Source of the DNA: Undibacterium_A arcticum
GTDB taxonomy: Bacteria; Pseudomonadota; Gammaproteobacteria; Burkholderiales; Burkholderiaceae_D
Length of the DNA: 64,000 bases
Strand: one strand, 5' to 3'
Assembly: GCF_042660705.1 (NCBI RefSeq)
Contig: NZ_JBHSUQ010000001.1
The notes beneath the pieces were generated by a model. It was given only the letters and a program-made list of their open reading frames with translations, ran no database searches and was not told the DNA's origin. The position numbers and the translations under genes were made by a program. Below are positions 46,002-54,763 of the stretch, one piece after another (the first letter of the stretch is position 1; each line of letters begins with the position of its first letter).

Positions 46002-47069
46002 ATGAGTAACCGCAGACTCTATGTCGATGTCGGACTAATTTGGGGAGCAAGTCAGACCGGCCAATTCCGCGCGGCGGCATTCCGGATATTAGCAATGTCG
46101 GCGCGGAAGACGTTGTGGCTGTCCGGCGGGTTTGACGACGTCGTTTATGCGATCAATACGACGAACGGTTCCGTCAAATTGGATGCGGGCGCCGGTCCGG
46201 ACTGGCGCTACCTCGACCAGTCCAACCAGATCCAGCTGACCCGCTCGGAAGGCCTGGGTGTGGCCAGCCTCGCGCTGTTTGCCGGCGGCACACTGTCGGC
46301 CGAGCGCAACCAGCCCTTGCGCACCGATGCGTCGGCGCTGGTCGCGCTGTCTGAGCAAACCGTGGCTACTGCCTTCCAGGTGAGCGACAGCAATCCGTTG
46401 GTGGGACTCGCGGGCCGGGTCCAGATGCTGCGCCGTCTCGGCGAAGTGGCCGCGGCCACGCCCACCGTATTCGGCCCGACGCGGCGCCTGGGCAATCTGT
46501 TCGATTACCTGGCCGACCATGCGCACGGCAAGGAGATCGAAGCGTCATTCATCCTCGAGACCCTGCTGCGCGCGCTGGGTCCGGTTTGGCCCGGCCGCAT
46601 CCTGTTGGACGGCGTGTCGCTCGGCGATTGCTGGCGCCATCCGGACGTGGAGGGCGGGCTGCTGCCTTTCCACAAGCTCATGCAATGGCTGACTTACTCG
46701 CTGCTGGAGCCGCTGGAAGAAGCGGGCTTTTGCGTCACCGGCCTCGACCAGTTGACCGGCCTGCCGGAATACCGCAACGGCGGCTTGCTGCTCGACCTCG
46801 GGCTGGTGCTGCCGCGCGATCCGGCTTTTTGCAGCACCAGCCTGACGGTAGACCAGCCGGCGGTGGTCGAATGGCGCGCGCTGACCGTGATCGCACTCGA
46901 TCGCGTGGCCGACGCAGTGCGCGCGCAGCTGGGTGTGAGCGCCGAGGCGTTTCCGCTGGCGCGCGTGCTGGAGGGCGGCACTTGGGCCGCCGGACGCCGG
47001 ATTGCAGCAGAACGCCGACCAGGCGGTATGCCGCCGGTCAGCATCGTCAGCGATGGCACCGTATTTTGA
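46002..47069 (+). CDS. URC4/Urg3 (DUF1688) uracil-catabolism protein, N-terminus replaced
   Basis: From about residue 60 this is a DUF1688/URC4 protein: LDAGAGPDWRYLDQ, RSEGLGVASLALFAGG, NPLVGLAGRVQMLRRLGE, GLLPFHKLMQWLTYSLLEPL, LPEYRNGGLLLDLGLVLP, ending VSIVSDGTVF. URC4 is essential for the fungal and bacterial URC pathway of uracil degradation. The usual first 90-100 residues of the family are missing; instead there are about 58 unrelated residues including KTLWLSGGFDDVVYAINTTN, which looks like a beta-propeller blade. A deletion probably fused two genes, and URC1 (the GTP-cyclohydrolase-II-like partner) is absent. The protein may be inactive. Confidence 0.85.
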   Translation: MSNRRLYVDVGLIWGASQTGQFRAAAFRILAMSARKTLWLSGGFDDVVYAINTTNGSVKLDAGAGPDWRYLDQSNQIQLTRSEGLGVASLALFAGGTLSAERNQPLRTDASALVALSEQTVATAFQVSDSNPLVGLAGRVQMLRRLGEVAAATPTVFGPTRRLGNLFDYLADHAHGKEIEASFILETLLRALGPVWPGRILLDGVSLGDCWRHPDVEGGLLPFHKLMQWLTYSLLEPLEEAGFCVTGLDQLTGLPEYRNGGLLLDLGLVLPRDPAFCSTSLTVDQPAVVEWRALTVIALDRVADAVRAQLGVSAEAFPLARVLEGGTWAAGRRIAAERRPGGMPPVSIVSDGTVF

Positions 47070-47092
47070 GCAACGATAACCCGGGAGATGCG

Positions 47093-47725
47093 ATGACAAG
47101 AAACCTGAACCTGATCAGCCATCCGCTGATCCAGCACAAGCTGACTTATATGCGCAGCGAGGAGACGACGACTGATAACTTCCGCCGCTTGCTGCGCGAG
47201 ATCAGTCAGATGCTCGCATATGAGGTCACGCGCGACCTGCCGACCGAGCTGGTCACGATCAAGACGCCGTTGGCGACGACAAAGTCGCCGGCCATCAGCG
47301 GCAAGAAGCTGTGCCTGGTGTCGATCCTGCGCGCCGGCAACGGCATGCTGGATGGCATGCTGGACGTTCTGCCGGCCGCGCGTGTCGGCCATATTGGTCT
47401 GTATCGCGATCCGGAAACGCTGGAGCCGGTCGAATATTATTTCAAGGTGCCCGAGGATATCAGCGAGCGCCTGGTGATCGTGGTCGACCCGATGTTGGCG
47501 ACCGGCAACTCAGCGATCGCCGCGCTCAACCGCTTGAAGGAAACCGGTGCCGGCGCCATCAAATACGTGTGCCTGCTGGCGGCGCCCGAAGGCCTCGCCG
47601 CCTTGCGGGCGGCGCATCCGGATGTATCGATCACCACGACGGCGATCGACGACTACCTGAACGATCATGGCTATATCATCCCCGGCCTCGGTGATGCCGG
47701 CGACCGCATGTTCGGTACCAAGTAA
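47093..47725 (+). CDS. upp: uracil phosphoribosyltransferase
   Basis: 210 residues, full length. Type I PRTase with the PRPP loop VVDPMLATGNSAIAALNRL, SILRAGNGMLDGMLDVLPAA and the uracil-binding C-terminus ITTTAIDDYLNDHGYIIPGL followed by GDAGDRMFGTK. It makes UMP from uracil and PRPP. ATG 47093 follows GGGAGATGCG, 21 bases after the URC4 stop. In URC gene clusters a UPRT is a normal member, since the pathway proceeds through the nucleotide. Co-transcribed with URC4 and the regulator. Confidence 0.96.
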   Translation: MTRNLNLISHPLIQHKLTYMRSEETTTDNFRRLLREISQMLAYEVTRDLPTELVTIKTPLATTKSPAISGKKLCLVSILRAGNGMLDGMLDVLPAARVGHIGLYRDPETLEPVEYYFKVPEDISERLVIVVDPMLATGNSAIAALNRLKETGAGAIKYVCLLAAPEGLAALRAAHPDVSITTTAIDDYLNDHGYIIPGLGDAGDRMFGTK

Positions 47726-47734
47726 GTCTGCGCG

Positions 47735-48379
47735 ATGCAGCAGCAAGGCAAAGGACGAATTCGCCTCAGCAATGAAGCCGACATACTGCACGCGGCAGAA
47801 TATGTGTTCGCCCGCGCCGGCTTTGCTGGCGCGACCGTGGGCGAGATCGCGCAGCGCGCGCAGATGCCTAAATCCAACCTGCATTACTACTTTCGGACCA
47901 AGAAGGATATCTATCGCGCGGTGCTGGCCAATACGCTGTCGCTCTGGCTGGCCGAGACCGACAGCATCCGCGAGGACAATGACCCCAAGCGCGCACTATC
48001 GGATTACATCCGCGCCAAGATGAAGCTGTCCGCATCCCATCCCGATGCATCACGGGTGTTTGCTAACGAAATCCTGCATGGCGCGGCCGAGATCGGCGAT
48101 TATCTGCGCGCTGACCTGCGCGCGCTGGTCGATGTCAAAGCCCGCGTGATTGAACGCTGGATCGCCGACGGCAGAATGGCGCCGGTCGATCCGCACCACC
48201 TCTTTTTCACGATCTGGGCTGCAACCCAGACCTATGCGGATTTCGAGCCGCAGGTGTGCGCGGTACTGGGCGTGAAGCGGTTGGGGGCCCGGCAAATCGA
48301 GTCCGCGACTGCGCACCTGACCAAGCTGCTGCTGCGAGGTTGCGGGCTGGACACTGAATCTACAGTGGATATTGCTTGA
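47735..48379 (+). CDS. TetR family regulator, RutR-like
   Basis: 214 residues, starting 9 bases after upp. HTH about 15-60: ILHAAEYVFARAGFAGATVG, RAQMPKSNLHYYFRTKKDIY. The C-terminal domain (SHPDASRVFANEILHGA, WIADGRMAPVDPHHLFFTIW, ATQTYADFEPQ) is of the YcdC/RutR kind, which binds uracil or thymine. In E. coli RutR senses uracil and controls pyrimidine degradation; the operon position here argues for the same role. Its operator is not evident in the short spacers. Confidence 0.9.
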   Translation: MQQQGKGRIRLSNEADILHAAEYVFARAGFAGATVGEIAQRAQMPKSNLHYYFRTKKDIYRAVLANTLSLWLAETDSIREDNDPKRALSDYIRAKMKLSASHPDASRVFANEILHGAAEIGDYLRADLRALVDVKARVIERWIADGRMAPVDPHHLFFTIWAATQTYADFEPQVCAVLGVKRLGARQIESATAHLTKLLLRGCGLDTESTVDIA

Positions 48380-48457
48380 TGAACCTGTGTTTTCGTGGCA
48401 CTTGTTTGCGGCACTCTTTTAGTACAAATTGACGGCAGCATTTCGTGGAGTTGTCTG

Positions 48458-49741
48458 ATGCTTGATCTAATCATTCGCAACTGTACGCTGGCGGACGGCC
48501 GCAGCGGCATCGATATTGGCGTCGAAGATGGCCGCATCGTCGCGGTGCAGCCGGCGCTGGCAGCCCAGGCGGGCGAGACAATCGATGCGGCTGGCCAACT
48601 GGTGTCCGCGCCTTTCGTCGATGCTCACTTCCACATGGACTCGACGCTGTCCTATGGCCTGCCGCGCGTGAACCGGTCCGGCACCCTGCTGGAAGGCATC
48701 GCGCTGTGGGGCGAGCTCAAGCCGCTGCTGAGACAAGAAGCGCTGGTCGAGCGTGCGCTCGCGTATTGCGACTGGGCGGTGGCGAAGGGTTTGTTGGCGA
48801 TCCGCTCGCACGTGGATGTCTGCGATCCGCGTCTGCTGGCCGTCGATGCACTGCTACACGTGCGCGAAAAGGTGAAACCCTATCTCGACCTGCAGCTGGT
48901 CGCCTTTCCGCAAGATGGTGTGCTGCGCGCACCAGGTGCGCTGGACAACCTGACACGCGCACTCGACAAAGGCATCGACGTGGTCGGCGGCATCCCGCAC
49001 TTCGAACGCACGATGGCCGATGGCGCCGAATCGGTTCGCATATTGTGCGAGCTGGCGGCCGGGCGCGGGCTGCGCGTGGACATGCACTGCGACGAGTCGG
49101 ACGATCCGCTGTCGCGCCATATCGAGACACTGGCTTACCATACGCAGCGCCTCGGCCTGCAAGGCCGGGTGGCCGGATCACACCTGACCTCGATGCATTC
49201 GATGGACAACTACTATGTGTCCAAGCTGATCCCCCTGATCCGCGAAGCCGGCGTCGCCGCGATTGCCAATCCGCTCATCAACATCACGCTGCAGGGCCGG
49301 CATGACACGTATCCGAAGCGGCGTGGCATGACCCGTGTGCCCGAACTGGTGGCAGCCGGCGTCGCAGTCGCCTTTGGTCATGATTGCGTGATGGACCCGT
49401 GGTATCCGATGGGCAGCGGCGACATGCTGGAGGTCGCGCACATGGGGCTGCATGTGGCGCAGATGACCGGCCAGGACGCGATGCGCGCCTGCTTCGATGC
49501 GGTCACCACGGCGCCAGCGGGCATCCTGGGGCTGGACGGCTACGGTATCGCCGTCGGCTGCAAGGCCGACCTGGTGTTGTTGCAGGCGCGCGATACGGTC
49601 GAGGCGATCCGCCTGCGTGCGACCCGGTTAGCAGTGATCCGCGGCGGCCAAGTGATTGCGCGCACGCCGGCGGCAACGGCGACGCTGAGCCTGGTCGGCC
49701 GCCCGTCCGAGGTGAGCTGGATGGAACGCCGTCAGCCATAG
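48458..49741 (+). CDS. cytosine deaminase-like amidohydrolase
   Basis: 427 residues from ATG 48458 (GGAG nine bases upstream). Amidohydrolase/CodA family: metal ligands H57 and H59 in FVDAHFHMDSTLSYG, RSHVDVCDPR, VDMHCDESDDP, GSHLTSMHSM and VAFGHDCVMDPWYPMGSGDM with the final Asp. These match E. coli CodA (DEhD, WYPxGxGDM), so deamination of cytosine to uracil is the best guess; isoguanine or a related pyrimidine is possible. It would feed uracil to Upp and URC4. Same direction and likely same transcript as the three preceding genes. Confidence 0.88.
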   Translation: MLDLIIRNCTLADGRSGIDIGVEDGRIVAVQPALAAQAGETIDAAGQLVSAPFVDAHFHMDSTLSYGLPRVNRSGTLLEGIALWGELKPLLRQEALVERALAYCDWAVAKGLLAIRSHVDVCDPRLLAVDALLHVREKVKPYLDLQLVAFPQDGVLRAPGALDNLTRALDKGIDVVGGIPHFERTMADGAESVRILCELAAGRGLRVDMHCDESDDPLSRHIETLAYHTQRLGLQGRVAGSHLTSMHSMDNYYVSKLIPLIREAGVAAIANPLINITLQGRHDTYPKRRGMTRVPELVAAGVAVAFGHDCVMDPWYPMGSGDMLEVAHMGLHVAQMTGQDAMRACFDAVTTAPAGILGLDGYGIAVGCKADLVLLQARDTVEAIRLRATRLAVIRGGQVIARTPAATATLSLVGRPSEVSWMERRQP

Positions 49742-50031
49742 AGGGCACTGCTCTGTGTATGGCTCGTGTCAGTACATTTGTAATCGGAGTAACCGTTAAA
49801 CGCAGCGCGCAAGAACTGTCGTCAGCGTGTGCACCGAACTCGGAGCACTGATCCCAGGTCTTGAGCAGTTCAGCCGCAAGCCGGTAACCCGTCTCGTCTT
49901 TCCTGCTGTGGAGATGGCTGAACCGACAGAAGTGTAAAAGCCAGGCCGGCGGCCGTCCAGATGATTCATAGGTCAAGCGCCGGCCAACTGAAAACTGTCA
50001 GCCTGCATTTCGAGAGGGGACTTGCCCTGGT
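49742..50031. other. intergenic region, nothing recognised
   Basis: About 290 bases between convergent genes with no supported frame, repeat or terminator. Confidence 0.5.
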
Positions 50032-50439
50032 TTAGCCAGCACCAAGGAGGTCGCGCGCGTTAAGGATGGCATAGACAATGTCCGGATTCTTCTCGAGACA
50101 CCTGCGAATGGCTGCGGGAATGGATTGTCGCGTCTTCCTGCAAAGCCCGGGGCGTTCTATAAGCTGGATGCTAAAGCCACGCACCGTGCGTACTTCGCGA
50201 ATACTTGGAGTGATCTGAAGGACAATGCCCAGCTGTGATTGCATGCGTTCTTCGATGTGCCTCAAGTCAGCATAGCTGGAAATATTGTCAATCCGCGCGA
50301 TGAGTTTTTTCTCTTCCTCCAATGTCAACATCAGTATGCGACTATCGCCGTAAGGGTCATTCAATAGGCTGCCCCGATCACATGTGCAGGCACCGGGTGG
50401 GCACTCCTTGCGAATCGGAACGGGGATCGATTGGAACAT
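50032..50439 (-). CDS. conserved hypothetical protein with N-terminal CxC motif
   Basis: 135 residues from ATG 50439 (MFQSIPVPIRKECPPGACTC); the ATG at 50448 is an alternative. Three close cysteines (KECPPGACTCDR) could bind a metal or an Fe-S cluster. Then LTLEEEKKLIARIDNISSYA and LRHIEERMQSQLGI, and a basic C-terminus (CRKTRQSIPAAIRRCLEKN). I think this is a Betaproteobacterial family without a name; no function is known. It is soluble and alone on the minus strand. Confidence 0.65.
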   Translation of the reverse strand: MFQSIPVPIRKECPPGACTCDRGSLLNDPYGDSRILMLTLEEEKKLIARIDNISSYADLRHIEERMQSQLGIVLQITPSIREVRTVRGFSIQLIERPGLCRKTRQSIPAAIRRCLEKNPDIVYAILNARDLLGAG

Positions 50440-50592
50440 ATGGATCACACTGCAGAGAAGTTGTCGTAACGCGAGGAAAAGCTTACATCAATCCCCGCAA
50501 AATCCAGGGCAATCGCATGAAGGCCTTTATACCAGAGGCCCAGAAGCGGGCCGAGGTAAGAAACGTCCCATCCGGCCTTCAGGTGCTTGGCG

Positions 50593-50925
50593 ATATCGTA
50601 ATGCATTGGGCTTCTGTGCGGTAGCGCGGTCGTAGCTATTCGGAACGCCATCATGATCACGATCGCCATGAACGCCACATTGGGAGCGCCATCGTGAGCC
50701 GGGTGGGTGTCGCACTTGGTCATGCATAAGTATGTCCACAGCAAATGCGCATAAGCCCACTGTAGGCGCTCGCGCCGAGCCGAGCGGCCACTACTGCACC
50801 GGGATGTCACCGCTGACCTGCTTGACCGCTTCCGACCTTGAATTCTTCTATCTTCTGCCTTCTGTATACCGGTTTGCACTCATGACACCTCCATTTAACC
50901 TAATTCTTAGGCCTGGAAGCGTCGG
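50593..50925 (-). mobile_element. IS3-family orfA relic joined to a calcium-repeat fragment, copy 2
   Basis: Same content as 45409-45755: an OrfA start (MSAN-type, then EEFKV-like remnants, AVKQV), then VRHPPGSRWRSQC and DRDHDGVPNSYDRATAQKPN. One acidic repeat is deleted and small insertions differ. With copy 1 it flanks the pyrimidine gene cassette in direct orientation. The spacers 50440-50592 and 50926-51044 hold nothing else. Confidence 0.72.
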
Positions 50926-51044
50926 GCGACTCATGCATGGACGTTGCTATGTTTCGATGATTGATTAGAGCGTGATATTGCGCTGGAGCCATGTTCAACC
51001 GGCGCGAACACTTGGATCCAGCGCCTGCCTCCAAACCGCATCTT

Positions 51045-51160
51045 GTTCCATATATAAAACAACGATTTATTTAAAACAAACCGCTGGCATTTTCCGGAAT
51101 ATCTGTTATATTTCAATCGCATAACCGCTCATATATGAATCAGTGTTTCGTATGTGAAAC
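51045..51160. promoter_or_regulatory. two IclR-type operator-like palindromes upstream of the catabolic operon
   Basis: GTTTC-GTATGT-GAAAC at 51145-51160 is a perfect 5-bp inverted repeat with a 6-base centre. GTTCC-ATATAT-AAAAC at 51045-51060 fits the same frame with mismatches, exactly 100 bases upstream. The region is AT-rich, and the operon encodes an IclR regulator, whose family often binds such sites. No promoter boxes are certain. Confidence 0.5.
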
Positions 51161-51276
51161 AAACAATGCTTCTTTGTGGCGATAAGAAGTGGCTGGCCAG
51201 GTAGTTTGAATCACCGCTCACAGCAGGCATCCCCGCTTTAGCTTTCGAGCATCAACATTAACGAGTCAGAGACATC

Positions 51277-52065
51277 ATGATCGAAATCGAATTCCGTAAA
51301 GTTGGCAAGAGCTTCCTCGACCGGCAGACATCTGAACCACGTGCCGCGGTAACCAATGTCAATATTTCCATCCGCAGCGGAGAGGTGGTCTCGATTATCG
51401 GACCATCCGGCTGCGGCAAAAGCACCTTGCTCAACATGGGCGCCGGTCTGTATTTGCCGAGCGCGGGCGAAGTCTATGTGAGTGGCGAGCTCGTCACCAA
51501 GCCAGTGCGCAAAGTCGCGTTCATGCTGCAGAAAGACTTGCTGATGCCATGGCGTACCATCCGCGCCAATGTCTCATTGGGCCTTGAAATCGATGGCGTC
51601 GCACCGCGCGAACGACAACGCGTGGCCGACGAGCTGCTGGCCAAGTGTCACTTGAAAGGCTTTGAAGAGCATTACCCGTACCAGCTGTCCGGCGGCATGC
51701 GGCAGCGCGCGGCGCTGGCGCGCACCTTGGCGGTGGACCCGCAGGTATTGCTGCTGGATGAACCATTCTCCGCACTCGATGCACAGACCAAGATGGTGTT
51801 GCAGCAAGACCTGGCGAAGATGCTGTATGAAAAACGCAAGACCGCGCTGTTCATCACCCACGATCTGGTCGAAGCGATCGCCTTGTCCGACCGTCTGCTC
51901 GTGATGAGCGAGCGTCCCGGCACCATCATCGAAGAAATCGTGGTCGATCTGCCGTATCGCGACAACCCACTGGAGCGCCGCAAGCTGCCGGAAATCGGGC
52001 CCTTGCAGGGGCGCCTGATGGAACTGCTGAAAGTGGGCAAGGAAGAAAGCGCCGAGCTGCATTAA
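51277..52065 (+). CDS. ABC transporter ATP-binding protein (TauB/SsuB type)
   Basis: 262 residues. Walker A GPSGCGKST at 42-50, Q-loop FMLQKDLLMPW, signature QLSGGMRQRAALARTL and Walker B QVLLLDEPFSALD, then HDLVEAIALSDR. It is the ATPase of a nitrate/sulfonate/taurine-type importer with the permease and binding protein encoded just downstream. First gene of the long catabolic operon; it imports the substrate on which the later enzymes presumably act. Intact. Confidence 0.93.
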   Translation: MIEIEFRKVGKSFLDRQTSEPRAAVTNVNISIRSGEVVSIIGPSGCGKSTLLNMGAGLYLPSAGEVYVSGELVTKPVRKVAFMLQKDLLMPWRTIRANVSLGLEIDGVAPRERQRVADELLAKCHLKGFEEHYPYQLSGGMRQRAALARTLAVDPQVLLLDEPFSALDAQTKMVLQQDLAKMLYEKRKTALFITHDLVEAIALSDRLLVMSERPGTIIEEIVVDLPYRDNPLERRKLPEIGPLQGRLMELLKVGKEESAELH

Positions 52066-52137
52066 GGCGGCGCAGCCGTCGCATACCCAATCAAAGCGCA
52101 TCCAAATGCGTATTTAAGAAACTAACCAGGAGTGAAC

Positions 52138-53127
52138 ATGAGCATGAATAAACCTCTCGCATCTCTCTGCTGCACGTTGGCACTGGCGGCAGCAGCAGTG
52201 GCGCCTCTCGCGCATGCCGCACCGGAGGAAATAACTTACCTGCTGCCGGCGCCGCCGAATACCCCCGCATTTGCGCCTTGGATGATCGCGCAGCAAAAAG
52301 GCTATTACGCGGACGAAAACCTGAAGATCAATTTCGTCGCTGCCAAGGGCGGCGTCGATGTGGCAAAACAGATTGGCGCCGGCAATGCTTTGATCGGCGG
52401 TGCAATCGGCGACACGCCGATCATCGTGCGTGCCAACGGCGTGCCGGTGAAGGCGATTGCGGTGCTGGGCGCGGGCTCGCTGACCATGGTCGGCGTGCAC
52501 CAGAATGAAGGCATCAAATCCTTGCAGGATTTGAAGGGCAAGACGGTCACCGTGATGTCGTATACCGACACCACCTATTACGCTTTGCTGGGCAACCTGC
52601 GCGGCATCGGCCTGAGCAAGACCGATGTATCGATCCAGGCCGCCGGTCCGTCAGGCGTCTGGCAAGTGTTTGCCGGCGGCAAAGCGTCCGGGTTTGCCGG
52701 TGTGCCGGACTGGATTGTCAGCGCCACCGATGCCGGCGCCAAGGTCGACATCATCGAGAGCAATGGCTTTAAGAGCATGGCGCAGGCGATTCTCGCTTCC
52801 GACGACACCATTCAACACAAGCCCGAGCTGCTCAAGCGCCTAGTGCGCGCCACCCTGCGCGGCATGGAAGACATCATGAAGGACCCGAAAGCCGCAGCTG
52901 CAAGTTATGTCGAGGCCGTGCCTTCGTATAAAGGCAAGGAAGCGAGCATCGAACAAATTTTTAATCTGTATCGCAAGCATGTATATGCGAACCAGAAGCC
53001 GCTAGGCCAGATCGATGCGGCGCGCATGGAGAACGTGCAGAAATTTTATGTCAGCGAAGGCATCGTCAGCAAAGCCTCGCCGGTCAAAGATCTGTACACC
53101 AATCAATTCGTCGGGACAGATCGATAA
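52138..53127 (+). CDS. ABC transporter substrate-binding protein (NMT1/THI5-like)
   Basis: 329 residues from ATG 52138 (AGGAG five bases upstream; GTG 52132 overlaps that site). Sec signal LCCTLALAAAAVAPLAHA, then the SsuA/NMT1 fold: YLLPAPPNTPAFAPWMIAQQ, KGYYADENLKINFVAAKGG, AIGDTPIIVRANGVPVKAIA, LKGKTVTVMSYTDTTYYALL. This class binds small organic ions such as sulfonates, thiamine precursors and aromatic acids, including phthalate. Its stop overlaps the permease ATG by one base (TAATG). Confidence 0.92.
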   Translation: MSMNKPLASLCCTLALAAAAVAPLAHAAPEEITYLLPAPPNTPAFAPWMIAQQKGYYADENLKINFVAAKGGVDVAKQIGAGNALIGGAIGDTPIIVRANGVPVKAIAVLGAGSLTMVGVHQNEGIKSLQDLKGKTVTVMSYTDTTYYALLGNLRGIGLSKTDVSIQAAGPSGVWQVFAGGKASGFAGVPDWIVSATDAGAKVDIIESNGFKSMAQAILASDDTIQHKPELLKRLVRATLRGMEDIMKDPKAAAASYVEAVPSYKGKEASIEQIFNLYRKHVYANQKPLGQIDAARMENVQKFYVSEGIVSKASPVKDLYTNQFVGTDR

Positions 53128-53966
53128 TGGAAACCGCAACTACAGCAAACAATGTGGTCATGCCAGCACCAGCAAAACGCGGTCCTTCGTTTAATGACAA
53201 GGCCAAGACTGTCACCGGCAGCTTGCTGCTGCTGGCGCTGTTCCTGGCGCTGTGGGAATGGGGCCCGGGCTGGCTCGGCATGCCGGAATTTATTCTGCCC
53301 CGCTTTAGCAGGGTGGTGCAAGAAGCCGGCGTGATGTGGAGCAACAGCAACCTGCTCGGCCATTTCGGCATTACCGCGTTGGAAGTAGTGGTCGGCTTTC
53401 TGCTCGGTTCGCTGCTCGGCTTGGCGGTCGGCGTTGCGCTCGGCCTATCGCCGCGCGCCGAAGCAATGCTGTCGCCTTACATCCTGGCGCTGCAGATTGC
53501 GCCGAAAGTCGCCTTCGCGCCATTGTTCGTGATGTGGCTCGGCTACACCATCTATCCGAAGATCATCGTCGCGATCCTGATCGTGTTCTTCCCGGTAATG
53601 ATCAATGTATTGTCCGCGATCCGCACGGTGGACCCGGACATGGTCAACCTGGTGCGCACCTTGAATGCGAGCCGCTGGCAGATCTTCCATCTGGTCGAAT
53701 TCCGTTCCGCGATGCCGGCGCTGTTCTCTGGTTTGCGCATTGCCTCGACACTGGCGGTGATCGGCGTCACGGTCGGCGAACTGGTCGGCGGCAACCAGGG
53801 CCTCGGCTTCCTGCTGGTCGACGGCGAAGGCCAAGGCAATACCGCGGCGGTGTTTGTCGCGATCTGCGCCTTGACCGTGACTGGCATCGTCACATACGGC
53901 GCCGTGGTCTGGGCCGAACGCCGCGTTCTGCACTACCTGCCCAAAGCGACCACTACCACCAAATAA
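53127..53966 (+). CDS. ABC transporter permease (TauC/SsuC type)
   Basis: 279 residues with about six membrane segments (SLLLLALFLALWEWGPG; ALEVVVGFLLGSLLGLAVGV; MLSPYILALQIAPKVAFAPL; IVAILIVFFPVMINVL; FSGLRIASTLAVIGVTVGEL; ALTVTGIVTYGAVVW). The permease loop for ATPase docking is present (RTLNASRWQIFHLVEFRSAM). It completes the importer. Translationally coupled to the binding protein and followed after 12 bases by the SDR gene. Confidence 0.93.
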   Translation: METATTANNVVMPAPAKRGPSFNDKAKTVTGSLLLLALFLALWEWGPGWLGMPEFILPRFSRVVQEAGVMWSNSNLLGHFGITALEVVVGFLLGSLLGLAVGVALGLSPRAEAMLSPYILALQIAPKVAFAPLFVMWLGYTIYPKIIVAILIVFFPVMINVLSAIRTVDPDMVNLVRTLNASRWQIFHLVEFRSAMPALFSGLRIASTLAVIGVTVGELVGGNQGLGFLLVDGEGQGNTAAVFVAICALTVTGIVTYGAVVWAERRVLHYLPKATTTTK

Positions 53967-53978
53967 GGAAGCGCCGCC

Positions 53979-54743
53979 ATGCCTGCATTGAACCAACTTT
54001 TAGCCGGACGCCGGGTGCTGGTCACCGGCGCCGCGCGCGGCCTCGGTCTGGCCTTTGCCACCGCGATCGCGGAAGCCGGCGCCAGCGTTGCGATGGCTGA
54101 CATCCTGGAAGAGAACCTGCGCCAAAGCGTGGCCGAGCTGACCCGGCGCGGCCTGCAGGTGCACGGCTATCTGCTCGACCTGGCCGATCCACAATCGATC
54201 GACACCTGCGCCCGGAGCGTGGTCGAACAGTTGGGCGGACTGGACGGCCTGGTGAATAACGCAGCGGTCACGAACTCCGGCGGCCGTTCGTCCGAGCAAC
54301 TCGATATCGCGCTGTGGGACAAGGTGATGACGGTTAATGTGCGTGGCACCTGGCTGATCACCAATGCCTGTCTCCCGGCACTGCGCGCATCCGGCCGCGG
54401 CAGCATCGTCAACCTGGCTTCCGACACGCCACTGTGGGGCGCGCCGAACCTGCTGGCGTATGTGGCCAGCAAGAGCGCGCTGATCGGCATGACACGCTCG
54501 CTGGCGCGCGAAGTCGGCGCCGATAACATCACCGTGAATGCGGTCGCGCCCGGTCTGACGCGGGTCGAAGCGACTGAATACGTGCCGGAAGAGCGCTATC
54601 GCACCTATCAGGACGGGCGCGCGCTGCAGCGCCTCCAGTTGCCCGACGATGTGTCCGGCGCAGTGGTGTTTGCACTGTCCGACCTTTCCCGTTTTATCAC
54701 TGGACAAGTGCTTGCCGTCAACGGCGGCTTTGTCATGAATTAA
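53979..54743 (+). CDS. SDR family NAD(P)-dependent oxidoreductase
   Basis: 254 residues, classical SDR. Nucleotide-binding GAARGLGLAFATAI near residue 18, DILEEN, NNAAVTN, catalytic Ser in VNLASDT and Y/K in YVASKSALIGM, then NAVAPGLTRVEATEY. The C-terminus FITGQVLAVNGGFVMN is typical of FabG-like enzymes. It oxidises or reduces an alcohol/ketone of the pathway, possibly a cis-diol. Preceded by AAGGAAGCGCCGCC. Intact, unlike the second SDR of the operon its active site is canonical. Confidence 0.92.
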   Translation: MPALNQLLAGRRVLVTGAARGLGLAFATAIAEAGASVAMADILEENLRQSVAELTRRGLQVHGYLLDLADPQSIDTCARSVVEQLGGLDGLVNNAAVTNSGGRSSEQLDIALWDKVMTVNVRGTWLITNACLPALRASGRGSIVNLASDTPLWGAPNLLAYVASKSALIGMTRSLAREVGADNITVNAVAPGLTRVEATEYVPEERYRTYQDGRALQRLQLPDDVSGAVVFALSDLSRFITGQVLAVNGGFVMN

Positions 54744-54763
54744 TTTAATCCAAGGAGCTAACG

